From Streptomyces sp. NRRL S-31 (GTDB taxonomy: Bacteria; Actinomycetota; Actinomycetes; Streptomycetales; Streptomycetaceae), in assembly GCF_000718775.1 (NCBI RefSeq), contig NZ_JOCB01000052.1, forward strand, positions 4,579-68,578: 64,000 nucleotides of DNA, given 5' to 3'. Position numbers and translations under genes: made by a program. The notes below the pieces were generated by a model. The model worked only from the letters and a program-made list of their open reading frames with translations, did not search any database and had not been told where the DNA came from. Positions 9,373 to 17,663 of this stretch are shown here, one piece after another. Numbering within the stretch: position 1 is the first letter of the stretch; each line of letters starts with the position of its first letter.

Positions 9373-9721
9373 GGTCACCGACCCTATCGGGGCCGGACGG
9401 CCGACCGTGTGCGGGGCCGGGGCCGCCGGTGTCACGGTCCGCCTTGGAGACCCGGCCGTTCCCTGATCCGGTTCACGGGCCCGTCCCACAGCGTGCACAG
9501 CGCCCGCCCCCGGCATCGCGGGCGTGGACGCGTCCCACGCCCGTCCCGGCGCCGTCCGCCCCGGTACGCCGCCCTCGCTCCGGTACGCCGCCCTCGCCCT
9601 GGTCGCCCTGCTCGCGGTGATCGCCGTGCTCGCCGTGGTCCGGGGGTGGGGAGCAGGCGGGCGCCGCCGCACCGGGCAGGGACAGGTGTGTCCCGCTACG
9701 GCGCACGGGGAAGCAGATGGT
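9373..9721. other. Intergenic region without a supported gene
   Basis: About 350 bp between the SseB gene and the mycosin gene. A plus-strand frame from GTG 9524 encodes a hydrophobic stretch (about 20 residues), but it has no stop codon until it runs deep into antisense of the mycosin gene and has no ribosome binding site, so I do not call it. The region contains a 19-bp tandem repeat. Confidence 0.5.
9562..9599. repeat. 19-bp tandem repeat, two copies
   Basis: Two adjacent 19-bp copies (9562-9580 and 9581-9599) beginning CGGTACGCCG and differing at a single base, in the intergenic stretch downstream of the mycosin gene. Confidence 0.8.
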
Positions 9722-9756
9722 CCCGCCACGCCAGGCGAGGCGAGGGGCGTGGCGGG
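9722..9756 (-). terminator. Terminator after the mycosin gene
   Basis: Perfect 11-bp stem (9722-9732 with 9746-9756, 13-nt loop) located 43 nt past the stop codon of the minus-strand protease gene. Confidence 0.65.
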
Positions 9757-9798
9757 CCTGCCGCGCCAGGCTGAGCGAAGGCGTCGCCGGGCGGTGGC

Positions 9799-10986
9799 TC
9801 AGGCCAGGGGGCGGCGGCTCCGCCAGAGGGCTACCGCGGCCACCAGGAGGACCGCGCCCGCGCCGCCCGCGAGCGGGGCCGCCCAGCCGGAGGCGCCGCT
9901 CGCGGCCCTGGCGGTGTCCGGGCCGGCGCCGAAGTACTTCTCGCCGTACGTCGCGGCGTGCAGGCTGGTGGGCTCCAGACGGTCGGCCGCCCTCAGGGCC
10001 GCAGCGGGGTCGATCATGCCGAAGCCCCGGGAGTCGTCCCGGCCGCCCACCGGGGCGTCCCGCGCGGTGTCCTCCAGCACCTTCTTGACCTGGGCCGGGG
10101 CCAGGCCGGGGTGGGCCGACCTGATCAGGGCCGCCGCGCCCGAGACGAAGGCGGAGGCGGCGCTCGTGCCCCACCCCGCGTAGTACTTGTGGTCCGGGTC
10201 GGCGATGACGACGTCGACGCCGGGCGCGCTGACGGCGGCGTACCAGCGACGGGTCGAGAACGCGGCGCGGGTGCCGTACTTGTCGACGGCGGTGGCGGCG
10301 ATGACGCCCGGGTAGGCGGCCGGGTAGGAGACGTGGTCGCCCTTGTCGCCGCCGTTGCCCGCGGAGGCGACGACCACCACGCCCTTCTTCAGGGCGTACT
10401 GCACGGCCTCGTCCTCGCCGGGTTCCGGATGGGCGGACTTCGAGTCGTCGCCGAGGGAGAGGTTGATGACGTCGGCGCCGTGGTCGGCGGCCCAGCGGAT
10501 GCCGTCGGCGAGGGCGTCGCCACGGGTGGTGCGGGCCTTGGCGCGGGCGGGGTCGCCGTCCTCCAGGATCACGCGGACCGGCAGGATCCTCGCCTCGGGC
10601 GCCACCCCCATGACACCTTCGCCGGCGCCGGGGCCGTGGCCGTGCCCGGCGATGATGCCGGCCATGGCGGTGCCGTGCCGGGCCCAGGTGCGGTCGCCGG
10701 GACCGGCACCGAAGCCGATCATGTCCTTGGCGGGCAGCACGTTGCCGACGAGGTCCGGATGGTCGGCCTCCACACCGGTGTCCAGGACGGCGACGGTGAC
10801 GCCCTGCCCCTTGGTGGTCTGCCAGACCTCGTCCAGGTGGAGGGCGGACAGGCCCCACTGCTGACCGCGGAGGCCGTCGGCACGGGCCTCGGTGGACGGC
10901 AGCAGGGCGAGGGAGCCGGCGAGCAGCAGGCTCACCGCGGCTCCGGACGCCACCGCACGGCGGCGGCGGCCCGTCGATCGGGTCAT
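9799..10986 (-). CDS. Mycosin-like S8 serine protease, membrane anchored
   Basis: A 395-aa subtilase of the type VII secretion-associated mycosin type. It has a signal peptide (basic RRRR, hydrophobic 15-30, cleavage near EARA), catalytic Asp69 (VLDTGV), His104 (RHGTAMAG) and Ser275 (GTSAASAF), and a C-terminal transmembrane helix (about 366-386) followed by RSRR. This anchors the protease outside the membrane. No EccC, EsxA/B or other ESX component is encoded in the window, so it is probably an orphan mycosin. It overlaps the neighbouring membrane-protein frame by 4 bp (GTGA/ATGA style), suggesting the two act together. Confidence 0.9.
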   Translation of the reverse strand: MTRSTGRRRRAVASGAAVSLLLAGSLALLPSTEARADGLRGQQWGLSALHLDEVWQTTKGQGVTVAVLDTGVEADHPDLVGNVLPAKDMIGFGAGPGDRTWARHGTAMAGIIAGHGHGPGAGEGVMGVAPEARILPVRVILEDGDPARAKARTTRGDALADGIRWAADHGADVINLSLGDDSKSAHPEPGEDEAVQYALKKGVVVVASAGNGGDKGDHVSYPAAYPGVIAATAVDKYGTRAAFSTRRWYAAVSAPGVDVVIADPDHKYYAGWGTSAASAFVSGAAALIRSAHPGLAPAQVKKVLEDTARDAPVGGRDDSRGFGMIDPAAALRAADRLEPTSLHAATYGEKYFGAGPDTARAASGASGWAAPLAGGAGAVLLVAAVALWRSRRPLA

Positions 10987-11906
10987 GAGGACGTCTCCGT
11001 GGCCGTGCCGATGGTCGTGCGCAGGCGCCGTTCGACGCGGTCGGCCAGGCCCTGGGCCTCGTTGCCGAGGCCCGCCTGGGCCGGGGCGGTGGTGGCCCCG
11101 GAGCGGACCGCGTCCGCGGCGGGCTGGGGCGCGTCGACGACGCGGCCGTCGGCCCAGCCGGAGACGGCGTAGGCGACGACGGGGGCGTCGGTGAGGACGG
11201 TGAGGGTCCAGGAGGCCCGTTGCCGGTCACCGAACGCGGCGGCGGCCGAGCCGGCGGCGGCGTACGGCCGGGGCATCAGATCGGTGCGCCGGTCCAGGTG
11301 CTCGGCGCGGAAGCGGGCGGCGAGCGCGGCCATGGCGGCCGGGTCGGCCTTGGTGAACAGCAGGCCGACGGTGGTGACGTAGCTCTGGGTGGCGTCGGTG
11401 TAGGTGGCGCGCAGCAGCCGCCGGCAGCCGACCGGGGCGAGGGCGCGGTCCAGCAGCGGGTCGAAGGCGTGGGCGCAGCCGCTGTCCGGGGCCACGGCGA
11501 TCCGGGTCCAGGTGCGGTCGGCTCCGCCGGGGCCGGCGCCGGTGCCCTCGACCGTGGGCGGGAACAGCTCGTCCACGGGCACGTTGTGCCAGAGCGCCCC
11601 GGCGGTGCCGTACGCGTTCCGGGCTCCGTCGTCCTCGGCGTCCCCGAGGAGCCACTTCCCGGTCACGGCACCGGTGATGAGACCGAGGCCGAGGACGAGG
11701 CAGAGGGCGGCGGCGGCAGTGCGCGGGCCCGTCCGGACGCGCGTGCGCTCGCCGAACGTCTCCGGCTCCGCGAACGACACGACGGGCCGGCCGGCCGGGT
11801 CCGCGCTCCAGGAGTGCGTCGGGGCCGGTTCGCCGGGGCCCGCCGGACCCCAGGCGGGCACCTCGGGCCCGGCACCGGCCCCACGGAACCGACGGCCGCC
11901 GGACAC
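10983..11906 (-). CDS. Single-pass membrane protein, C-terminal reading frame
   Basis: The 307-aa frame that carries the conserved part of the protein encoded upstream of the mycosin gene: a short Pro-rich stretch, one transmembrane helix (about 65-85, TAAAALCLVLGLGLITGAV), then an extracellular domain of about 210 residues with two cysteines (SGCAHAF, VGCRRLL) that could form a disulphide. I do not recognise the domain. GTG at 11906 is the most likely start if the frame is translated alone, but the frame stays open far upstream through Pro/Ala repeats. It belongs to a longer gene that is interrupted by an 8-bp duplication (separate entry). Translationally coupled to the mycosin gene. Confidence 0.6.
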   Translation of the reverse strand: MSGGRRFRGAGAGPEVPAWGPAGPGEPAPTHSWSADPAGRPVVSFAEPETFGERTRVRTGPRTAAAALCLVLGLGLITGAVTGKWLLGDAEDDGARNAYGTAGALWHNVPVDELFPPTVEGTGAGPGGADRTWTRIAVAPDSGCAHAFDPLLDRALAPVGCRRLLRATYTDATQSYVTTVGLLFTKADPAAMAALAARFRAEHLDRRTDLMPRPYAAAGSAAAAFGDRQRASWTLTVLTDAPVVAYAVSGWADGRVVDAPQPAADAVRSGATTAPAQAGLGNEAQGLADRVERRLRTTIGTATETSS

Positions 11907-11949
11907 ACCAGGGTTCCGACCGGGCGGGGGGCCGTCGAGCGACTGGGCC

Positions 11950-13060
11950 GCAACCGAGTCTCCGGGCTGCGTGGCGGGAGCGGAGACGCCGAGGGGCTGG
12001 CCGGGGACCGGGTCACCGGGACGCTGGGCGGAGGCGCCGTGCGGCTCGACGGAGACCGGGACACCAGGCGGCTGGGCCGGGGCGGAGACCCCACGGGCCT
12101 GGCCGGGAATCGGGTCACCGGGCGGCCGGGCAGGGGCGGGGGCGCTGAGCGGCTGAGCGGGCGCCGGGGCGCCGGGCGGCTGGGCCGGGGCGGAGACCCC
12201 ACGGGCCTGGCCGGCGCCGGAAACGCCCTGGCGCCGACCGGGGACGGAGGCGCCGAGCGGCTGAGCGGCTCGGCGGAGACCGGGGCACCAGGCGGCTGAG
12301 CATGGACGGGGCCACCGGGACGCTGGGCGGAGGCGCCGTGCGGCTCAGCGGGCACCGGGGCACCAACCGGCTGGGCCGGGACGGGACCACCGGGAAGCTG
12401 CACGGAGGCGCCGAGCGGCTCGGCGGAGACCGGGGCACCGGGCCGGTGGGCGGGGGCGGGGGCGCCCAGCGGCTGGGCCGGGCTCTGGGCACCGGACGGT
12501 CCGGCGGGGACGGGGTCTCCGACGGCCTGGCCGGGAACCAAGTCGCCGAGGGGCCGGGCGGGAGCGGAGCCGCCCGGGGGGCCGTCGGCTCCGGACGCGC
12601 TGACCGAGCTGCCGCGGGCCGAGGCACCGCGTCGCCCGTCGGCGGCGGAGGCACCCGGCGACCCGTCGACACCGGACGCACCCGGCGACCGGCCGGGAAC
12701 AGGCTCACCGGACCGACCGGGCGCCGAGGTGCCACGGGGCCGGTCGGCGGCGGAGGCACCCGGCGACCCGTCGACACCGGACGCACCCGGAGACCGGCCG
12801 GGAACAGGCTCACCGGACCGGCCGGGGACCGAGGCACCGCGTCGCCCGTCGGCGGCGGAGGCACCCGGAGACCCGTCGGCGGCGGAGGCACCCGGCGCAC
12901 CCGGAGACCGGCCGGGAACAGGCTCACCGGACCGACCGGGCGCCGAGGTGCCACGGGGCCGGTCGGCGGCGGGGGCCGGAGGGACCGGACGGAGCCGGGC
13001 CGTCGTCTCCGAGGAGGTCTCGGCCGGGGCGCCGGGCCGACGGGACGCCGCGCCCGGGCG
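11950..13060. repeat. Degenerate GC-rich coding repeats
   Basis: Imperfect tandem units encoding Pro/Ala/Gly/Ser-rich peptide. One family (about 11950-12560) has units of about 10-13 residues ending in Q-P or E-P followed by L/P-G. A second family (about 12600-12990) has long units, near 100-120 bp, encoding RSGEPVPGRSPGAS-like peptide in three copies. Confidence 0.75.
12255..12270. repeat. 8-bp tandem duplication causing frameshift
   Basis: GAGCGGCT occurs twice in direct tandem (12255-12262, 12263-12270). A sister repeat unit around 12403-12437 has the same flanking sequence on both sides with a single copy, which shows the duplication is the derived state. Confidence 0.85.
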
Positions 13061-14222
13061 GAGCCGGGCGGTCGTCTCGGCCGGCTCCTCGGTCCGGACG
13101 TCCTCGCGGGGCTGTTCCCCACCGGACCACGGCCGGGCCGTCGGCGCGGGCGGAGCCTCCGCCGGACCACTTCGCCGGGGCGGCCCGCCACCGGGCCGCA
13201 ACCGGGCCGTGGTGTCGGACGCCGTGACGTCGGACCCCGTGGTGGCGGACGGAGCCTCCGCGGGAGCACCCCGCCGAGCCGGGTCGTCACCGGACGGCAG
13301 CCGGGCCCCCGTCCCCGGGGCCGTCCGGGAGCCGGTCCCCGGGGCCGTCCGGGAGGCCGGCTCGCTCCGGGGTGCCGTCCGGTCGGCACCGGCGCCGGTC
13401 CGCCCGGCGGGAGCCGTGGAGCCGGCGGCCGTGCGCCGGGCCGGCCCCGTACTCGGCGGCGCGTCGGGGAAACGGGCCGAGGCGGGGGGCGGGGGCGGGC
13501 TCACGGGCTCGGTGACCTCGGGCACGACCGAGGGGCGCGGGCCATGGGCGCCCGCGACCGGACCGGCCGGCGGTCGCGCGCCGCGCGGGGTGAAGACGGA
13601 CGGCTCGTCGTCGAGGGGGTCGGCCGGGCCGGGGAACGCAGCGGGCTCAGACGGTCGCCGGGCCGGCACCGCCGGTCCCGCGCCCGCCGACACGGACCCC
13701 GCGCCGCCGCCGGCGGGCCGGGGGACGCCGGAGTACCCGGCACCACCGGACGACCGGGCGGCGTCGGCCGCCCCGCCGCCGGAGCCGGACGGCCGGACGG
13801 CCCCGACCGGCCCACCGGGACCGGACGCCCCGGAGACATCGGCAGGCACACCCGGACCAGTCGGTCCGTCGGGGCGGGCCGAAGGGACGGGCGGGGTGGG
13901 GGGCTGAGACGAAGGGCGGGGCGGGACGGGGGCGTGCCGCGCTTCCGTGCTCATGCACCCCCCGTTTCCTCGTGCCCGGGCCGCTCCACGTACGCGGGCC
14001 GTCCTGCTGCTCGGCCGCGCCCGGTGCGGAAGCCTTCCGGGCACGCATACCCGTACGTCCGGACCGGCATCCCGGTTCAGGTGCAGCGCGGGTGGGGTCC
14101 GCCGTACGTGCGCGTCACTCTACGGGTTGTCGGGGGCACGGACGGAACCGGTCCACGCGCCCGGGGCATCTGCCCGGAACGTCCCCCTACCCTGCGGTAA
14201 TCCTGTCTGGCAGGCTTCCGCC

Positions 14223-15425
14223 ATGACTGCGCCTGCCGCCGACCGGGCCCGTTACGACCGGGCCACCGCCCATCTCGACGCCCCCCTCGCGATCGTGGAC
14301 CTGGCCGCCTTCGACGCCAACGCGGCCGACCTGGTGCGCCGCGCCGGCGGCAAGCCGGTCCGGGTCGCCAGCAAGTCGGTGCGCTGCCGCGCCCTGTTGG
14401 AACGGGTGCTGGCCAAGGACGGTTTCCAGGGCGTCATGTCGTTCACCCTGGCCGAGTCGCTGTGGCTCGCGCGGTCGGGGTTCGAGGACGTGCTGCTGGC
14501 CTACCCCTCGGCCGACCGGGCCGGGTTCGCGGAGCTGGCCGCCGATCCCAAGCTCGCCGGAGCGGTCACGGTGATGATCGACGACCCTGCGCACCTGGAT
14601 CTGATCGACGCCGCCCGGGACGGTGGGCGCGAACGGGTGCGCGTCTGCCTGGAGTTGGACACCTCGCTGCGGCTGCTGGGCGGCCGGGTGCGGGTCGGCG
14701 CCCGGCGCTCGCCGCTGCACTCCCCCGCCCAACTCGCCGACCTGGCGCGGACGGTGGCCAGGCGGCCGGGCTTCCGGCTGGTGGGGATCATGGCCTACGA
14801 GGGGCATGTCGCCGGTGTCGGGGACGCGGTCGCCGGCCGGCCCCTGCGGTCCCGTGCGGTCCGGCTGATGCAGACCGCCGCCCGCCGGGAGCTGGCCGGG
14901 CGGCGGGCCGCGGTGGTCCGGGCGGTGCGGGCCGTCGTCCCGGACCTGGAGTTCGTGAACGGCGGCGGCACCGGCAGCGTGCAGCACACGGCCGCCGAGG
15001 ACGCCGTGACCGAGATAGCGGCCGGTTCGGGGTTGTACGTGCCGCGCCTGTTCGACAACTACACCTCCTTCACCGGCCGTCCGGCCGCCCTCTTCGCCCA
15101 GCCGGTGGTGCGGCGGCCCGGCGTGGGCGTGGTCACCGTGCTCGGCGGCGGCTACCCGGCCTCCGGCGTGGCCGGCCCCGACCGGCTGCCGGTGCCGTAT
15201 CTGCCGCCGGGGCTGCGGTACGACCCGCAGGAGGGGCCCGGGGAGGTGCAGACCCCGCTGCTGGGCTCGCCCGCCGACGACCTGCTCATCGGCGACAAGG
15301 TGTGGTTCCGGCACGCCAAGGCGGGCGAGCTGTGCGAGCGGTTCGAGGCGCTGCACCTGGTCGAGGGGGGCACGGTGACGGCCACCGTGCCCACCTACCG
15401 GGGCGAGGGGCACACCTTCCTCTGA
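14223..15425 (+). CDS. PLP-dependent alanine racemase-fold enzyme (amino acid deaminase/aldolase)
   Basis: A 400-aa enzyme of the alanine-racemase N-terminal fold, in the D-threonine aldolase/D-serine dehydratase group. The PLP lysine lies in VRVASKSVRC (about residue 50-60). A TIM-barrel region with conserved GIMAYEGHV and NGGGTGS phosphate-binding loops follows, then the beta domain ending in a metal-type C-terminus (GDKVWFRHAKAGELCERF...). It is commonly annotated amino acid deaminase/aldolase. The likely reaction is cleavage or deamination of a D-beta-hydroxy amino acid; the exact substrate is not known. ATG at 14223 is chosen because upstream sequence in the open frame is not family-like. 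Monocistronic. Confidence 0.88.
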   Translation: MTAPAADRARYDRATAHLDAPLAIVDLAAFDANAADLVRRAGGKPVRVASKSVRCRALLERVLAKDGFQGVMSFTLAESLWLARSGFEDVLLAYPSADRAGFAELAADPKLAGAVTVMIDDPAHLDLIDAARDGGRERVRVCLELDTSLRLLGGRVRVGARRSPLHSPAQLADLARTVARRPGFRLVGIMAYEGHVAGVGDAVAGRPLRSRAVRLMQTAARRELAGRRAAVVRAVRAVVPDLEFVNGGGTGSVQHTAAEDAVTEIAAGSGLYVPRLFDNYTSFTGRPAALFAQPVVRRPGVGVVTVLGGGYPASGVAGPDRLPVPYLPPGLRYDPQEGPGEVQTPLLGSPADDLLIGDKVWFRHAKAGELCERFEALHLVEGGTVTATVPTYRGEGHTFL

Positions 15426-15468
15426 GCCCGCTCCCTGAGCCCGCCCCCTCCCCCGTGGTCGAGCGGTC

Positions 15469-15494
15469 CCGGCCGGTCCGAGCTTTCCGGCCGG
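15469..15494. terminator. Convergent terminator
   Basis: CCGGCCGG arms (15469-15476 and 15487-15494) with a 10-nt loop, between the plus-strand racemase-fold gene and the stop codon of the minus-strand SDR gene. Confidence 0.5.
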
Positions 15495-15495
15495 C

Positions 15496-16278
15496 CTACA
15501 GCGGCGTGACGTACGCGCCCGCGATGCCGCCGTCCACCAGGAAGTCGGTGGCGTTGACGAACGAGGAGTCGTCGCTGGCCAGGAAGGCGACGGCGGCGGC
15601 GATCTCCTCGGCCGCGGCGAACCGGCCGAGGGGGATGTGCACCAGGCGGCGGGCGGCCCGCTCGGGGTCCTTGGCGAACAGCTCCCGCAGGAGCGGGGTG
15701 TCGACCGGGCCGGGGCACAGGGCGTTGACCCGGATGCCCTCCCGCGCGAACTGCACGCCCAGTTCGCGGGACATGGCGAGGACACCGCCCTTGGAGGCCG
15801 TGTACGAGATCTGCGAGGTGGCCGCACCCATCCTCGCCACGAAGGACGCCGTGTTGATGATGGAGCCCTTGCCCTGGCGGCGCATGTAGGGCAGGGCGGC
15901 CTTGCAGCACAGGTAGACGGAGGTGAGGTTGACCTCCTGGACGCGCCGCCACGCCTCCAGGCCGGTCTCCAGGATGGAGTCGTCGTCGGGCGGGGAGATG
16001 CCGGCGTTGTTGAAGGCGACGTCGACGCTGCCGTAGGTGTCGTACGCGGTCTTGAACAGCGCCTCGACCTGCTCGGGGTCGGTGACGTCGGTCCTGGCGA
16101 AGATCCCGCCGGCCTCGTCGGCGGCGGCCTTGCCGCGGGTCTCGTCGACGTCCGCGCAGACGACGTGGGCGCCCTCGGAGGCGAGCCGGCGGACGGTGGC
16201 GAGGCCGATGCCGCTGGCGGCGCCGGTCACCACGGCGGTACGGCCGACCAGGCGGCGGCAGACACTGTTGTCGGTCAC
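15496..16278 (-). CDS. Short-chain dehydrogenase/reductase (amine catabolism cluster)
   Basis: A classical SDR of 260 aa with the NAD(P)-binding TGAASGIG (18-25), acidic D43 after strand 2 (suggesting NAD+), NNAG (90-93), and the Ser145-Tyr159-Lys163 triad. It is third in a tightly coupled operon glnA4-like/aldehyde dehydrogenase/SDR. Its GTG overlaps the stop of the dehydrogenase (GTGA). It probably oxidises an alcohol or hydroxy intermediate of the gamma-glutamylated amine pathway. It is often annotated 3-oxoacyl-ACP reductase, but the operon does not support a fatty acid role. Confidence 0.9.
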   Translation of the reverse strand: MTDNSVCRRLVGRTAVVTGAASGIGLATVRRLASEGAHVVCADVDETRGKAAADEAGGIFARTDVTDPEQVEALFKTAYDTYGSVDVAFNNAGISPPDDDSILETGLEAWRRVQEVNLTSVYLCCKAALPYMRRQGKGSIINTASFVARMGAATSQISYTASKGGVLAMSRELGVQFAREGIRVNALCPGPVDTPLLRELFAKDPERAARRLVHIPLGRFAAAEEIAAAVAFLASDDSSFVNATDFLVDGGIAGAYVTPL

Positions 16279-17663
16279 TGTGCGGGGCCCTCCGTGCTGA
16301 TGAAGACGTTCTTGGTCTCGGTGAAGGCGGTCAGGGCGTCGGGGCCGAGTTCCCGGCCGAGCCCGGACTGCTTGAAGCCGCCGAACGGGGTCCAGTAGCG
16401 GACGCTGGAGTGCGAGTTGACGGACAGGTTGCCCGCGCGGACGCCCTGCGCGACGCGGAGGGCGCGGCCCACGTCCCGGGTCCAGAGGGAGCCGGAGAGG
16501 CCGTAGGGGGTGCCGTTGGCGAGGCGGATCGCGTCCTGCTCGTCGGTGAAGGGCAGCAGGACGGCGACCGGGCCGAAGATCTCCTCGGTGGCCGCCGCGC
16601 CGTCGTGCCGCTCCCCGGTGAGGACGGTCGGCGGGAACCAGAAGCCGGGTCCGTCGGGCGCGCTGCCGCGCAGGGCGGGGGCGCCCTCGGGGACGTAGGC
16701 CCGTACGCGGTCCCGTTGCCGCGCCGAGATCAGCGGGCCCATCTGGGTCTTCTCGTCGGCGGGGTCGCCCACGACCACGGCGGCCAGCGCGTCGGCGAGG
16801 AGGTCCCGGGCCTCCTCGAACACCGTCTCCTGGACCAGGACGCGGGTGCGGGCGCAGCAGTCCTGGCCGGAGTTGTCGAGGAAGGAGAAGGGGTCGAGGG
16901 CGGCCTTGAGGTCGGCGTCGGCGAAGACGACGTTGGGGCTCTTGCCGCCGAGTTCCAGGGTGACCGGTTTGACCAGGCGGGCGCAGCGTTCCATGACCTC
17001 GCGGCCGGTGCGGGTGGAGCCGGTGAACACGATCTTGGCGACGTCCGGGTGGTCCACCAGGGCGCGTCCGGCGGTGGCGCCGTGGCCGGGCACGACCTGG
17101 AAGAGGTGCTCGGGCAGGCCCGCCTCCAGGGCGAGTTCGGCGAGGCGGAGCGAGGTGAGCGGGGTGGTCTCGGCGGGTTTGAGGACGACCGCGTTGCCCG
17201 CGGCGAGCGCCGGGAAGGAGCTCCAGGCGGCGATGGGCATCGGGAAGTTCCAGGGGGAGATCACGCCGATCACGCCCAGGGGTTCCTGGAAGGTGACGTC
17301 CCAGCCGCCGGGCGCGGGGATCTGCCGGCCGAGGAGGCGTTCGGCGCCGCCGGCCGCGTAGAGGAGCAGGTCGCGGGCGTTGCCCGCCTCCCAGCGGGCG
17401 TTGCCGATGGTGTGGCCGGCCTCGCGGACCTCCAGCCGGGCGAGTTCCCCGGTGTGGGCGTCGACCACGTCGGCGAAGCGGCGGAGCAGGCGGGCCCGGT
17501 CGGCGGGCGCGGCGGCGGCCCAGGTCCGCTGGGCCCGTACGGCCCGTGCGACGGCGGCGGCGACGTCCTCCGCACTCGCGGCGGGGACGGTGGCGACGAG
17601 TTGCTCGGTGGCGGGGTTGAGTACGCGGAGTTCGTGCGGGTCGGTCAAGGGGTGGCCTTTCAC
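16275..17663 (-). CDS. Aldehyde dehydrogenase (gamma-glutamyl-aminoaldehyde type)
   Basis: NAD(P)+-dependent ALDH superfamily enzyme of 462 aa. Visible motifs are SPWNFP near 137, the FTGSTRTG cofactor loop near 213-220, catalytic Glu237 in LELGGKSPN and Cys269 in SGQDCCA. In context, it would oxidise the aldehyde formed from a gamma-glutamylated amine, like PuuC in E. coli. It overlaps glnA4-like upstream and the SDR downstream by 4 nt each (GTGA), so the three are translationally coupled. The GTG at 17663 overlaps the previous stop; a TTG six codons on (LTDPHEL) is an alternative start. Confidence 0.93.
   Translation of the reverse strand: MKGHPLTDPHELRVLNPATEQLVATVPAASAEDVAAAVARAVRAQRTWAAAAPADRARLLRRFADVVDAHTGELARLEVREAGHTIGNARWEAGNARDLLLYAAGGAERLLGRQIPAPGGWDVTFQEPLGVIGVISPWNFPMPIAAWSSFPALAAGNAVVLKPAETTPLTSLRLAELALEAGLPEHLFQVVPGHGATAGRALVDHPDVAKIVFTGSTRTGREVMERCARLVKPVTLELGGKSPNVVFADADLKAALDPFSFLDNSGQDCCARTRVLVQETVFEEARDLLADALAAVVVGDPADEKTQMGPLISARQRDRVRAYVPEGAPALRGSAPDGPGFWFPPTVLTGERHDGAAATEEIFGPVAVLLPFTDEQDAIRLANGTPYGLSGSLWTRDVGRALRVAQGVRAGNLSVNSHSSVRYWTPFGGFKQSGLGRELGPDALTAFTETKNVFISTEGPAQ

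Larger units (their letters stand above)
10983..13954 (-). pseudogene. Pro/Ala-rich repeat membrane protein, split by 8-bp duplication
   Basis: From ATG 13954 (MSTEARHAPVPPRPSS, preceded by a G-rich ribosome binding site) a low-complexity Pro/Ala/Gly/Ser frame runs to about 12263. There the repeat pattern (units like PGAPVSAEPLGAS and GDPVPGQPLG) jumps to another frame and continues unbroken into the transmembrane protein that ends at 10983. The upstream frame instead runs into nonsense and stops at 11663 (763 aa). Removing one copy of an 8-bp tandem duplication at 12255-12270 makes the frame continuous: 2,964 nt, 987 aa. The restored protein would be a roughly 700-residue disordered cytoplasmic region, one membrane helix and a 210-residue outer domain. 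It may be a true mutation, phase variation, or an assembly error in a repeat. Confidence 0.7.

Noticed and set aside
9524..9720. Small hydrophobic plus-strand peptide near the mycosin gene
   Set aside because: No ribosome binding site and no stop until deep in antisense of a real gene.
12115..14200. Other long frames on both strands across the Pro/Ala repeat region
   Set aside because: All frames are open in this repeat. Only the frame with MSTEARH and regular PGAP/VPGQ units, joining to the transmembrane part, makes sense.
13947..14222. Extended start of the racemase-fold gene
   Set aside because: The first 92 codons are not family-like, and ATG 14223 starts the conserved sequence.
16262..16275. 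TTGTCGGTC resembling the damage motif at the start of the SDR gene
   Set aside because: Inside coding sequence and no -10 at the right distance.
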